Assembly (NCBI GenBank): GCA_947632515.1
Contig: CANRPO010000003.1
Location: forward strand, 18,065-82,064
DNA: 64,000 bases
Reading direction: 5' to 3'
From: an uncultured Lachnospiraceae bacterium
Lineage (GTDB): Bacteria; Bacillota; Clostridia; Lachnospirales; Lachnospiraceae
Part shown: positions 17,955 to 26,380 of the stretch, piece after piece
Layout: each line of letters starts with the position of its first letter
How positions within the stretch are numbered: the stretch's first letter is position 1
The notes under the pieces: generated by a model
Seen by the model: only the letters and a program-made list of their open reading frames with translations
The model's database searches: none
Told to the model about the DNA's origin: nothing
Program-made: the position numbers and the translations under genes

Positions 17955-20015
17955 ATGATGAAAAACAGCGTTAAGCTAAAGGGAAGGCTGAAGGCTTATA
18001 TACAGTCTTCTTTATATCTGGGGCTGTTGCTGGTCGTTGTGGATATTCTGATCTACATGATCGACTATAGGGCGGGACTGGTACTCAGCGGATTTATTAT
18101 ATTCTATATTGCCATTATCCTGGCAATGATGTTCTACAACAAGCCGGTCATCATGAACGAGCTCATCAGTTTTGCCACACAGTACGGACAGATTCAGAGG
18201 CGGCTGCTGCGCGATCTGGAACTGCCGCACGCGCTGTTGGATGACAACGGCAAGGTCATTTGGACGAACATAGCGTTTGAGAAGGTCGTACATCAGGAGA
18301 AGGGATTTCGAAAATCCATCACTTCTCTGTTCCCGTCGATCACGAAGGACAAGCTGCCGGGTATGAACGGCGAAGAGACGGCAGAGTTCGATCTGGAGTA
18401 CGAGTCGGGGAATTATGTTGCCAAGCTGAAAAAAATCTCCTTGAAGGAGATGGCGGAAAACAGTGATATTATCGATGCGAAAGGTTATAATGGCTATCTG
18501 ATCGCCCTGTATCTGTTTGACGAGACGGCGTTGAAGATCGCTCTGAAGGAAGTTGACAATCAGTCGCTGGCTGTCGGTTTGATCTATCTGGATAATTATG
18601 ACGAGGCGCTGGAGAGCGTGGAGGAAGTGAGACGCTCCCTGTTGATCGCCCTGATCGACCGTAAGGTAAACAAGTATATTGCGTCCGTGGACGGTATCTG
18701 CAAGAAACTGGAGAAGGACAAGTATTTCGTGATCATGCGCAAAGAGGCGGCGATACAGCTGCAGGAGAGCCGCTTTGATCTGTTGGAAGACGTCAAGACC
18801 GTCAATATCGGCAATGAGATGGCTGTCACCATCAGTATCGGTATGGGGCTTGACGGTCTGAGCTATACGCAGAATTATGAATTTGCGCGCAACGCCATCG
18901 ACATAGCGCTCGGGCGCGGCGGCGACCAGGCGGTTGTCAAGATGCCCGTGAATGTGGTCTACTATGGCGGCAAGAGCCAGCAGGTCGAGAAGAGTACGCG
19001 CGTTAAGGCTCGAGTGAAGGCCCACGCCCTCAAGGAGATCATCTCCGTCAAGGACGAGGTATACGTCATGGGGCACCGCATGGGAGACGTGGACAGTTTC
19101 GGCGCGTCGGTGGGGATATACAGGGTTGCCAAAGCTTTGGATAAAAAGGCGCACATCATACTCAACGATGTGACGTCGTCCATGCAGCCTATGGTGGAGA
19201 TGTTTAGGAACAATGACGAGTACGAGGATGACATGATCATCAACAACGGACAGGCTCTCGAGATGGTGGGAGGCAATGCGGTCCTGGTAGTTGTGGACGT
19301 GAATAAGCCGAGTATCACGGAGTGCCCGGAGCTTTTGAAACGATGCAAATCTGTGGTGGTCTTGGATCACCACAGACAGGGTTCGGAAGTGATCGAGAAC
19401 GCGACGCTGTCCTATATCGAGGCGTATGCGTCCTCCGCCTGCGAGATGGTTTCCGAGATCCTGCAGTATATCAGCGACAATCTGAAACTGCGCCCGGAGG
19501 AGGCTGACTGCATGTACTCCGGCATCATGATAGACACCAACAATTTCATGACGAAGACGGGCGTCAGAACTTTTGAGGCCGCCGCTTTCCTGAGGCGTAA
19601 CGGCGCGGACGTGACCCGCGTCAGGAAACTGTTCCGCGACGACGCGGCGGAATACAAAGCGAAAGCGGATGCGGTCAGTCAGGCGGAAATTTACAGAGAG
19701 GCGTATGCCATCTCCGTGTGCATGGGCGAGGATGTGGCCAGCCCTACCGTGGTGGGCGCGCAGGCGGCCAATGAGCTGCTGAACATCAAGGGCATTAAGG
19801 CCAGCTTTATCCTGACGCCCTACAATGGCATTATCTATATCAGCGCGCGTTCCATCGACGAGGTGAACGTGCAGGTGATCATGGAGCGCATGGGCGGCGG
19901 CGGACACCTAAACATCGCGGGCGCACAGATCGAGAACGGCTCGGTTGAGGAAGGGATCGTCGCGATCAAGAGAACGCTGGATGCGATGATAGAGGAAGGC
20001 GAATTGGAGGCATAA
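17955..20015 (+). CDS. gdpP: GdpP, c-di-AMP phosphodiesterase
   Basis: Membrane-bound enzyme that hydrolyses cyclic di-AMP. In order: two N-terminal membrane helices, a PAS-like sensor region, a degenerate GGDEF domain, and a DHH-DHHA1 phosphodiesterase with HRMGDVDSFGAS, VVVLDHHRQGSE, DTNNFMTKTGVRTFEAA and GGGGHLNIAGAQ. The frame opens with a TTG at 17922 and has ATGs at 17943, 17955 and 17958; none has a strong ribosome binding site, so 17955 is tentative. The operon order gdpP-rplI-dnaB matches yybT-rplI-dnaC of B. subtilis. It is the natural opponent of CdaA encoded 8 kb upstream. Confidence 0.95.
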   Translation: MMKNSVKLKGRLKAYIQSSLYLGLLLVVVDILIYMIDYRAGLVLSGFIIFYIAIILAMMFYNKPVIMNELISFATQYGQIQRRLLRDLELPHALLDDNGKVIWTNIAFEKVVHQEKGFRKSITSLFPSITKDKLPGMNGEETAEFDLEYESGNYVAKLKKISLKEMAENSDIIDAKGYNGYLIALYLFDETALKIALKEVDNQSLAVGLIYLDNYDEALESVEEVRRSLLIALIDRKVNKYIASVDGICKKLEKDKYFVIMRKEAAIQLQESRFDLLEDVKTVNIGNEMAVTISIGMGLDGLSYTQNYEFARNAIDIALGRGGDQAVVKMPVNVVYYGGKSQQVEKSTRVKARVKAHALKEIISVKDEVYVMGHRMGDVDSFGASVGIYRVAKALDKKAHIILNDVTSSMQPMVEMFRNNDEYEDDMIINNGQALEMVGGNAVLVVVDVNKPSITECPELLKRCKSVVVLDHHRQGSEVIENATLSYIEAYASSACEMVSEILQYISDNLKLRPEEADCMYSGIMIDTNNFMTKTGVRTFEAAAFLRRNGADVTRVRKLFRDDAAEYKAKADAVSQAEIYREAYAISVCMGEDVASPTVVGAQAANELLNIKGIKASFILTPYNGIIYISARSIDEVNVQVIMERMGGGGHLNIAGAQIENGSVEEGIVAIKRTLDAMIEEGELEA

Positions 20016-20018
20016 TAT

Positions 20019-20468
20019 ATGAAAATTATCTTACTGGAGGATGTCAAATCCTTAGGCAAAAAGGGTGAGATCGTGAATGTGAGCGACGGCTACGCCAGAA
20101 ATTATGTTTTGCCGAAAAAGCTGGGTGTGGAGGCAAACGCCGCCAACAGGAACGATCTGAAATTACAGAAGGCAAATGCGGACAAAGTTGCCAAGGAGCA
20201 GTTGGAGAAGGCGCAGGAGCTTGCCAAGGCGTTGGAGACCAAGGAAGTCGTGCTCAAGATGAGATCCGGAGAGGGCGGACGGGCCTTCGGCTCCGTCTCA
20301 TCGAAGGAGATCGCGGCAGCGGCCAAAGAACAGTGCGCCCTGGAGCTGGACAAGAAAAAGATCCAGCTTCCCGAGGCGATCAAAGCGTTGGGCGTCTATG
20401 AGGTGAGCGTCAAGCTGCATCCGAAGGTGACGGGAAAATTACGGGTAAAAGTAGTGGAAGATAACTAG
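20019..20468 (+). CDS. rplI: Ribosomal protein bL9
   Basis: Large-subunit protein L9, which binds 23S rRNA at the base of the L1 stalk. The N-terminal signature [29 protein letters not shown] is followed by a long connecting helix and the C-terminal domain ending [16 protein letters not shown]. The 149 residues are normal. It starts 3 bp after gdpP, which implies coupled expression. Confidence 0.97.
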   Translation: MKIILLEDVKSLGKKGEIVNVSDGYARNYVLPKKLGVEANAANRNDLKLQKANADKVAKEQLEKAQELAKALETKEVVLKMRSGEGGRAFGSVSSKEIAAAAKEQCALELDKKKIQLPEAIKALGVYEVSVKLHPKVTGKLRVKVVEDN

Positions 20469-20483
20469 CATTCTGGAGAGCGG

Positions 20484-21851
20484 GTGGCGGGTTTGGAAGA
20501 GGCGTTACTGAAGAGAATATTGCCGCACAGCATTGAGGCGGAGCAATCTGTCATCGGTTCTATGATCATGGACAGAGAGGCCATCGTGGTCGCGTCGGAG
20601 ATCGTTCTCGCGGAGGATTTTTATAATAAGCAGTACGGCGTGCTCTTTGACGCGATGGTGGAGCTGAACGACGAGGGGAAACCGGTAGACTTGGTCACCC
20701 TGCAGGATCGTCTGAAGGAGAAGGATGTGCCGCCGGAGGTGAGCAGTCCGGAGTTCATACGCGATCTGGTCACGGCGGTTCCCACGTCGGCAAATGTAAA
20801 ATACTATGCGAACATCGTGGCGGAGAAATCGACGCTGCGCAGGTTGATACGTCTCAATGAGGAGATCGCCAACACATGTTATGTGGGCAAGGACAGCTTG
20901 GAGGATATACTGGCCGATACTGAGAAACGCGTTTTCGATCTTGTCCAGCGCAGGAATACGGGGGAATTCGTGCCTATCAGACAGATCGTTCTGAATGCGA
21001 TGGATACCATAGAGAGGGCGTCTCACAATAAGGGGAACGTGACCGGCATAGCCACGGGATTTTTAGATTTGGACTATAAGACTGCGGGATTGCAGCCTTC
21101 TGATTTCATTCTGGTGGCGGCCAGACCGTCCATGGGAAAGACCGCGTTTGTGTTGAATGTAGCCCAGTATGTGGCTTTCAAGCAGGGACAGACGGTGGCG
21201 ATCTTCAGCTTGGAGATGTCCAAGGAACAGTTGGTGAACCGACTGTTTTCCATGGAGTCTAAAGTGGACGCTCAGCATTTGCGGACGGGCAATCTGTCTG
21301 ACATTGAATGGGAGAAGCTGATCGAGAGCGCGGGAATTATCGGAAAATCGAATCTGATTATTGACGATACGCCCGGCATCAGCATTTCGGAGCTGCGCTC
21401 CAAATGCCGTAAGTATAAGCTGGAGCATGATCTGCAGATGGTCATTATCGATTATTTGCAGCTGATGTCCGGCAGCGGAAGATCGACGGATTCCAGACAG
21501 CAGGAGATATCCGATATTTCCCGGTCATTGAAAGCGCTGGCGAGAGAGCTGCGCGTGCCCATAGTCGCGCTGTCACAGCTCAACCGCACGGTGGAGCAGC
21601 GGCCCGATCACAGGCCGATGCTGTCGGATCTGCGTGAATCCGGAGCCATCGAGCAGGACGCCGACGTGGTGATGTTTATTTACAGGGACGATTACTACAA
21701 TAAAGATACGGAGAAACAAGGCATCGCTGAGATCATAATAGCGAAACAGAGAAACGGCCCGATCGGCACGGTGGAGCTGGTATGGCTGCCGGAGTACACG
21801 AAGTTTGCCAACAAGGAGATGCGGCCCCAAGCCGGCAGAGGATTTACATAA
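20484..21851 (+). CDS. dnaB: Replicative DNA helicase DnaB
   Basis: The hexameric 5'-3' helicase of the replication fork (named dnaC in B. subtilis). The N-terminal domain (PHSIEAEQSVIGSMI) is followed by the RecA-like core with Walker A ARPSMGKTAFVLN, IIDYLQLMSG as Walker B, SQLNRTVEQR and the C-terminal AKQRNGPIGTVEL. It starts with GTG 20484 behind GGAGAG, 15 bp after rplI. The 455 residues are typical. Candidates for its loader, dnaD and dnaI, lie near 58-60 kb. Confidence 0.97.
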   Translation: MAGLEEALLKRILPHSIEAEQSVIGSMIMDREAIVVASEIVLAEDFYNKQYGVLFDAMVELNDEGKPVDLVTLQDRLKEKDVPPEVSSPEFIRDLVTAVPTSANVKYYANIVAEKSTLRRLIRLNEEIANTCYVGKDSLEDILADTEKRVFDLVQRRNTGEFVPIRQIVLNAMDTIERASHNKGNVTGIATGFLDLDYKTAGLQPSDFILVAARPSMGKTAFVLNVAQYVAFKQGQTVAIFSLEMSKEQLVNRLFSMESKVDAQHLRTGNLSDIEWEKLIESAGIIGKSNLIIDDTPGISISELRSKCRKYKLEHDLQMVIIDYLQLMSGSGRSTDSRQQEISDISRSLKALARELRVPIVALSQLNRTVEQRPDHRPMLSDLRESGAIEQDADVVMFIYRDDYYNKDTEKQGIAEIIIAKQRNGPIGTVELVWLPEYTKFANKEMRPQAGRGFT

Positions 21852-21936
21852 GAGAATCGCAAAAAAATGTACGAAAGAGACGATCCCGAGAGGAGAGTCT
21901 CTTTTTGTGTTTAAAAAAAATTTGGGAGGGAGCTGT

Positions 21937-22650
21937 ATGGAACAGGAAACGATCTACTACATATCGGAGGCGGCCAAAAAAGTACAGGTGGAGACTCATG
22001 TATTGCGCTATTGGGAGGAAGAATTGCAGCTGCCAATCAAGCGCAACGAGATGGGACACCGCTGTTATACGGAACAGGATATAGAGAAGCTTAAGGAGAT
22101 CAGGGCGCTTAAGGAGCAGGGATTACAGTTAAAAGCGATTCGCACGGTACTGTTCAAGATACAGCCGGAAGGAAAAGCGCAGCCGCAGGAGACTGAAAAA
22201 TCCAACGACCAGACACAGACCGGGAGGGACAAGCTTATGGAGATGGTAAAGGAACGCGTGGAGGACAAGGCAAAGGAGAATGAGAATGAGGAGATGCTCT
22301 TTAACAGGCCGCACAAATATGTGGTGGCGCTGTCCGGCGGCACGGAGGAGGTGACGGTGCAGGAACAACCGGACGAAAGTCCGGAGAATGAGAAAAATCA
22401 AAAGGCTGCCAGACTGCAGTATCTGTTACATCATATGATCACGGAGGCGGTCAGGACGGCAAACAGGGAGTTGTGTACCGAGGTAAAAGATAGCATATTG
22501 AAAGAGCTGGATTACCGGTTCCGTATGCAGGAGGAGCGCGAGGAACAGCACTGGAAAGAGGAGGAGGAACACTACCGCAGGATCGACGAGATGATCAGGG
22601 AACGCCACAAGCCGAGGGAGAAGTTTGGCAAGGGCAAGAAAAAAGTATAA
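21937..22650 (+). CDS. MerR-like helix-turn-helix protein with coiled-coil tail
   Basis: The first 75 residues form a MerR-type winged helix (YYISEAAKKVQVETHVLRYWEEEL, GHRCYTEQDIEKLKEI). The rest, to residue 237, is highly charged and probably coiled coil (KDSILKELDYRFRMQEEREE) with no ligand-binding domain. The ATG at 21937 follows GGGAGGGAG; longer in-frame starts run into dnaB. This layout resembles DNA-organising MerR-like proteins such as RacA more than classic metal regulators, but the role is unknown. Confidence 0.75.
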   Translation: MEQETIYYISEAAKKVQVETHVLRYWEEELQLPIKRNEMGHRCYTEQDIEKLKEIRALKEQGLQLKAIRTVLFKIQPEGKAQPQETEKSNDQTQTGRDKLMEMVKERVEDKAKENENEEMLFNRPHKYVVALSGGTEEVTVQEQPDESPENEKNQKAARLQYLLHHMITEAVRTANRELCTEVKDSILKELDYRFRMQEEREEQHWKEEEEHYRRIDEMIRERHKPREKFGKGKKKV

Positions 22651-22667
22651 CGGTGCGTAAACGGAAA

Positions 22668-22699
22668 ATGAGAGAACCGCCGCAGAGCAGTTCTCTCAT
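22668..22699. terminator. Bidirectional terminator between the MerR-like gene and ferredoxin
   Basis: ATGAGAGAAC (22668-22677) pairs perfectly with GTTCTCTCAT (22690-22699). It lies between two genes that converge. T-rich sequence follows on both strands, most clearly TTTT on the minus strand. Confidence 0.7.
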
Positions 22700-22722
22700 T
22701 CTATGTTTGTCTCTGATCGGAA

Positions 22723-22893
22723 TTAACCCTGAGAGATGGAACCTGTAGGGCAAACGCCTGCACAGGAACCGCATTCGATACATTTGTCGGGATCGATCTC
22801 AAATTTGCCGTCGCCCATGCTGATCGCGCCGACAGGACACTGAGCCTCGCACGCGCCGCATGCAACACAAGCGTCACTGATTACATATGCCAT
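22723..22893 (-). CDS. 2[4Fe-4S] ferredoxin
   Basis: A 56-residue clostridial-type ferredoxin, a soluble low-potential electron carrier. The two cluster-binding motifs CVACGACEAQCP and CIECGSCAGVCP each have the CxxCxxCxxxCP pattern. The total length is the usual 55-56. AAGGAGGATAACA stands upstream of the ATG on the minus strand. The gene stands alone. It could serve pyruvate:ferredoxin oxidoreductase or other redox enzymes not in the window. Confidence 0.95.
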   Translation of the reverse strand: MAYVISDACVACGACEAQCPVGAISMGDGKFEIDPDKCIECGSCAGVCPTGSISQG

Positions 22894-22929
22894 AATTGTT
22901 ATCCTCCTTATATTGTGAGACTGTGTATG

Positions 22930-22949
22930 ATTGATAGAATGTTATCAAT
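22930..22949 (-). promoter_or_regulatory. Inverted repeat upstream of ferredoxin, possible operator
   Basis: ATTGATA (22930-22936) and TATCAAT (22943-22949) form a 7-bp dyad with a 6-bp centre, 37-56 bp upstream of the ferredoxin start. The size fits a dimeric regulator. It resembles Fnr half-sites (TTGAT..ATCAA), but the spacing differs from the known Fnr site. Confidence 0.35.
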
Positions 22950-23140
22950 CTGCTATCTTATTGTAATATAAAAAGGGGGAAGATACAAGGGGAAAAGTTT
23001 CATTCTTTTAAGTATTAACTTCCCGTTAAGAAAATGGGAACGATTCTTAAAAAACGGTCAGTTGTACGGAAAATTTTGTTTTGCTATGATATAGGTGTGC
23101 AGACGGAGGCCCCATGACCGCACGGAGAGTTTTTACAGAT

Positions 23141-23334
23141 GACCCTCGCGGCATTCGCCAAATGGACGTGCGCACGTCCACCCGGCTCGTTGCCCGCGAA
23201 AATCAAAGACCCCGCAGCAAGCTGACGGGGTATCAAACTTGCAACGCAGCAAGCTGCGGGGTATTTGACCCTCGCGGCATTCGCCAAATGCTCGTGCAAG
23301 CACGGCACTTGGCTCATTGCTCGCGGGAATAAAC
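23141..23334. repeat. Composite palindromic repeat: two related hairpin units around a third
   Basis: Two direct copies of about 68 bp (23141-23208 and 23267-23334) share 24 identical bases at their left ends and related right ends. Each folds into a long imperfect hairpin. Their tips differ in sequence but keep pairing: GGACGTGC/GCACGTCC in the first, CGTGC/GCACG in the second. Between them, ACCCCGCAGC (23209-23218) pairs with GCTGCGGGGT (23253-23262). The right copy runs directly into the ribosome binding site of the small frame at 23349. This looks like a dispersed intergenic structured element. Confidence 0.7.
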
Positions 23335-23348
23335 GGAGGTAAAAGAAC

Positions 23349-23531
23349 ATGAATATACAGATCGGACAAGTGATCCGCGAACACAGAAAAAAACTGGGGC
23401 TGTCGGCGGCCGGGAGCAGCGAGGCGGTATACGATAAAGTCAGGGGCGAACTGCTGACCATGTTTCGGGAGGATGAGGAGACGTTCGGCTTTATGCGGGA
23501 CAGCCGGGAGTGGGAGGAACTGCTTGCCTGA
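23349..23531 (+). pseudogene. Probable remnant of an XRE-type helix-turn-helix gene
   Basis: A 60-residue frame behind a good ribosome binding site (ACGGAGGT). Its first 19 residues (MNIQIGQVIREHRKKLGLS) match the opening of Cro/CI-type regulators. The recognition helix that should follow is missing, and an unrelated acidic stretch (YDKVRGELLTMFREDEETFG) comes instead. This suggests an internal deletion that joined the two ends of a longer gene. It could still be translated. Confidence 0.5.
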
Positions 23532-23572
23532 AGGCGTAGGAACCTGAAGATGTGGAAACGGGCGCTGAGTGA

Positions 23573-24331
23573 TCAGCGCCCCAATTCTTTCCGCCTTGCG
23601 CGGATGCCGTTTAAGATGACTTCTTTCTTCTCGATCAGCTTGTTTTTGTCCATGGGTTCGACGCCCTCCAGCTTATATTTCATGCCGAGTTTTTCGTATT
23701 TGGGCTTACCCATGGTGTGATAGGGAAGCGCGTCCAACGCCTTTAAGTTGGACAGACCGCCGATGAAATAGCCGAGTTTGTACAGATATTCGTCGTCGTC
23801 CGTAATCCCCGGCACGACCACATGGCGGATCCACACGTCCACATGCTTTTCGTCCAGATATTCGGCGAAAGCCAGAATGCCGTCGTTGGGCTGAGAGGTC
23901 AGCTCCTTGTGTTTCTCGGGATCGATATGCTTGATGTCCAGCATGACCAGATCCGTCAGTTCCATCAGATGATCCAGCTTGGCCAGCCATTCCGGGTTGG
24001 CGTTTTTCTTGTAGGCGATTCCCGAGCTGTCGATACAGGTGTGCACATGGTGCTCTTTTGCGATCGTAAACAGATCGATGAGAAAATCTACCTGCATCAG
24101 CGGCTCGCCGCCCGTGACGGTGATGCCGCCGTTCTTGTAGAAATCCTGATTGCGCAGATACTGCTCGAAGATTTCGGCCGGCTCCATCAGAGTGCCGCCG
24201 TTCATGTCCCAGGTGTCGGGATTGTGGCAGTAGGCGCACCGCATGGGGCAACCCTGTACGAACACGACGAAACGTGTGCCCGGACCGTCCACGGTGCCAA
24301 AACTTTCTAATGAATGAATCCGTCCCTGCAT
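23573..24331 (-). CDS. pflA: Pyruvate formate-lyase activating enzyme
   Basis: A radical SAM enzyme that abstracts hydrogen from the target glycine of pyruvate formate-lyase. The cluster motif CPMRCAYC (Cys28, 32, 35) has the CX3CX2C spacing, with GGEPLMQ as the SAM-contacting GGE motif. The N terminus SLESFGTVDGPGTRFVVF is typical of PflA. The 252 residues are normal. Its substrate genes (pflB body and separate glycyl domain) lie 6 kb away on the same strand, beyond an accessory block that may have separated them. Confidence 0.95.
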   Translation of the reverse strand: MQGRIHSLESFGTVDGPGTRFVVFVQGCPMRCAYCHNPDTWDMNGGTLMEPAEIFEQYLRNQDFYKNGGITVTGGEPLMQVDFLIDLFTIAKEHHVHTCIDSSGIAYKKNANPEWLAKLDHLMELTDLVMLDIKHIDPEKHKELTSQPNDGILAFAEYLDEKHVDVWIRHVVVPGITDDDEYLYKLGYFIGGLSNLKALDALPYHTMGKPKYEKLGMKYKLEGVEPMDKNKLIEKKEVILNGIRARRKELGR

Positions 24332-24433
24332 AGTGTGTGCTCCTTTATTCGCTATACTTGTTTTCAGCCCCTGTCGGAAAGGCAGAGGAAGACGCCCGCC
24401 ACCGCGGTTTTGTTTCCTTTACGATATGATTTG

Positions 24434-24462
24434 AGTATAACACATGGGCGGGTGGAATACAA
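24434..24462 (-). promoter_or_regulatory. Promoter for pflA
   Basis: On the minus strand TTGTAT, a 17-bp spacer and TATACT, with TGT just before the -10 (extended -10). It is about 100 bp upstream of the pflA start, so pflA has its own promoter independent of pflB. Confidence 0.7.
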
Positions 24463-24536
24463 TCATTCGCTGGTCTGCACAGCCCGATATTTTCTCATAA
24501 AAAATTGATGGTTTCAGAGTATTATTATAGAATAAC

Positions 24537-24565
24537 TTGTTTGTTAATACCATGGGATATATAAT
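24537..24565 (+). promoter_or_regulatory. Promoter for the unknown membrane gene at 24627
   Basis: TTGTTT (24537-24542), a 17-bp spacer and TATAAT (24560-24565), 62 bp before the start codon. Confidence 0.65.
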
Positions 24566-24626
24566 GCAGATGTAGCATGGTTAATGGGAGATTATCTCCC
24601 AAAATCCTATTTCACGACCGGACAGA

Positions 24627-25232
24627 ATGAAAAACATATTATTTCTTCCATTTGCAATAGTATTATTTTTTGTTTTCCGCATGATGTTTAAGCGGGCGGT
24701 ATTTTATCACGCCGGCAGAAAAGAGTGGATCACCGACATCAGATGGTATCATTATGCCATGTATTATAGTTTGATGGTCTTTTTTACAGGCGGATTGCTG
24801 ATACCGTTTTTTCCGGAAACGGTTATGCAGATTGGCAGATTCTATGATTTACACCATGGCAGATCCTTTGTATCGGTACAGGGCAGCAATGACACAGAAC
24901 TAAGTGAACTCAGGAAGGGACTGCCGGATGGGGAATCGATGTTCAAATATGAAGTTTTAAGCAGTGTGACGCTGGAAAAGCTGGTTGATGAAATCATTCC
25001 CGAAACGATAGAATACCAGCGCAATCTGAAACAAATGTGGATTGATACAGGAGTATACAGCGCCGTCCAATACGATTTTGACAAAGAATTTGCCGTTCAT
25101 TACGATATTGCAAATAAAAACTATTATATACTGGCGGACGGTAAAAAATTTGCTGACATGGAAGTGAAACGGACGATGTTTTTTAAAATTATATATGCGC
25201 ACTATTATTGGAAGGTATTGATGGACGATTGA
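24627..25232 (+). CDS. Unknown protein with two N-terminal membrane segments
   Basis: Not recognised. The 201 residues contain two hydrophobic segments (about 4-20 and 43-65). A soluble domain rich in aromatic and charged residues follows, with no motif I know. The ribosome binding site is weak. Base composition is much more AT-rich than in the flanking core genes, which suggests acquisition. It is followed about 100 bp later by a RhuM-Fic toxin-like gene; a partner or immunity role is possible but unsupported. Confidence 0.6.
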   Translation: MKNILFLPFAIVLFFVFRMMFKRAVFYHAGRKEWITDIRWYHYAMYYSLMVFFTGGLLIPFFPETVMQIGRFYDLHHGRSFVSVQGSNDTELSELRKGLPDGESMFKYEVLSSVTLEKLVDEIIPETIEYQRNLKQMWIDTGVYSAVQYDFDKEFAVHYDIANKNYYILADGKKFADMEVKRTMFFKIIYAHYYWKVLMDD

Positions 25233-25337
25233 AGAAGGGAATATAATTATTCGGCAGCTATGTTTATTTTTAATGTGCTATAATTATTTTGTGCGAGTTT
25301 AAGAAATAAAACAGTAGATACAGGAGATATGCTGCAT

Positions 25338-26258
25338 ATGCCGGAAGATGAAATTGTGATATTTGAAACAGAGGATAAAAGTATAACATTGCCTGTTTCG
25401 GTCAGGAATGATACGGTGTGGCTCAGTGCCAATCAGATGGCAGAACTGTTTGAGAGAGATGAAAAAACAATCCGAAAGCACATTAACAATGTGTTTTCGG
25501 AAGGAGAAGTTGAAAGAGAGAACAACACGCAAAAAATGCGTGTTGATGGAGTGAAGCAACAGGTGCCGTTTTATACCCTGGATGTCATTATTTCTGTGGG
25601 TTATCGGGTAAAATCAAGGCGAGGCGTTGAGTTCAGGCGCTGGGCTAATTCTGTATTGAAAGAATACATAATCAAAGGATATTCTGTGAATTATAACCGT
25701 ATGAATCAGCTAAATGAGGTAATACGGATCATGAAAAGAGTATCGGAAAAGCTGGATACAAAACAGGTTTTGTCGGTAGTGGAAAGATATAGTCAGGCGC
25801 TGGAACTGTTGGATGCGTATGATCACCAGAATATGAAACGACCAAAGGGTAACAAGGCGATATATGTCTTAACATATGAAGAATGCAGAAAGATTATTGA
25901 TTCCATGAAATATATGGACAAGAGTTCCCTGTTCGGTAATGAAAAGGACGAATCCTTTAAGGGAAGCATAGGAGCAATTTATCAGAGCTTTGACGGGAAA
26001 GATGTGTATCCAACATTGGAGGAAAAGGCAGCAAACCTATTATATTTTGTAACAAAGAATCATAGCTTTTCAGACGGAAATAAAAGAATAGCCGCAACAA
26101 TTTTTCTCTACTTTCTGAATAAAAACGGAGTTTTGTTTAGAGACGGAGAAAAACTGATCGATGATCATACGCTTGTTGCGCTTACGATTATGATTGCGGA
26201 GTCTGACCCGGAAGAAAAGGAAATGATGATAAGCGTTGTAATGAACTGCATGGCATAA
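25338..26258 (+). CDS. RhuM-like/Fic (Doc) domain protein
   Basis: The N-terminal half (about residues 1-120, with VWLSANQMAELFERDEKTIR and GVEFRRWANSVLKEYIIKGY) matches the RhuM virulence-protein family, which shares a fold with phage and mobile-element regulators. The C-terminal half is a Fic/Doc domain with HSFSDGNKRIAA (His242 to Arg250). Fic enzymes transfer AMP or phosphate to proteins. The second arginine of the long Fic motif is replaced, as in Doc toxins. CAGGAG is correctly spaced for ATG 25338, not 25329, giving 306 residues. An extended -10 (TGC-TATAAT, -10 at 25279-25284) lies upstream. No canonical antitoxin is adjacent. Confidence 0.85.
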   Translation: MPEDEIVIFETEDKSITLPVSVRNDTVWLSANQMAELFERDEKTIRKHINNVFSEGEVERENNTQKMRVDGVKQQVPFYTLDVIISVGYRVKSRRGVEFRRWANSVLKEYIIKGYSVNYNRMNQLNEVIRIMKRVSEKLDTKQVLSVVERYSQALELLDAYDHQNMKRPKGNKAIYVLTYEECRKIIDSMKYMDKSSLFGNEKDESFKGSIGAIYQSFDGKDVYPTLEEKAANLLYFVTKNHSFSDGNKRIAATIFLYFLNKNGVLFRDGEKLIDDHTLVALTIMIAESDPEEKEMMISVVMNCMA

Positions 26259-26380
26259 TGAAATTTTTCTTCATGCTATAGTATTGGATTGCTGGTTTTA
26301 AGAGACATCATCTTGTAAAGTTTGATGCAACGTCACTGCAAATGACCGACGACATATCGGTTGTCAGAAAGGGGACAGAT

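Noticed and set aside
23114..23332. A 72-codon frame through the palindromic repeat
   Set aside because: Its repeated DPRGIRQM only reflects the DNA repeat. There is no proper ribosome binding site.
23141..23334. CRISPR array
   Set aside because: There are only two copies. The units are hairpins with conserved outer parts, there is no regular spacer pattern and no cas genes are nearby.
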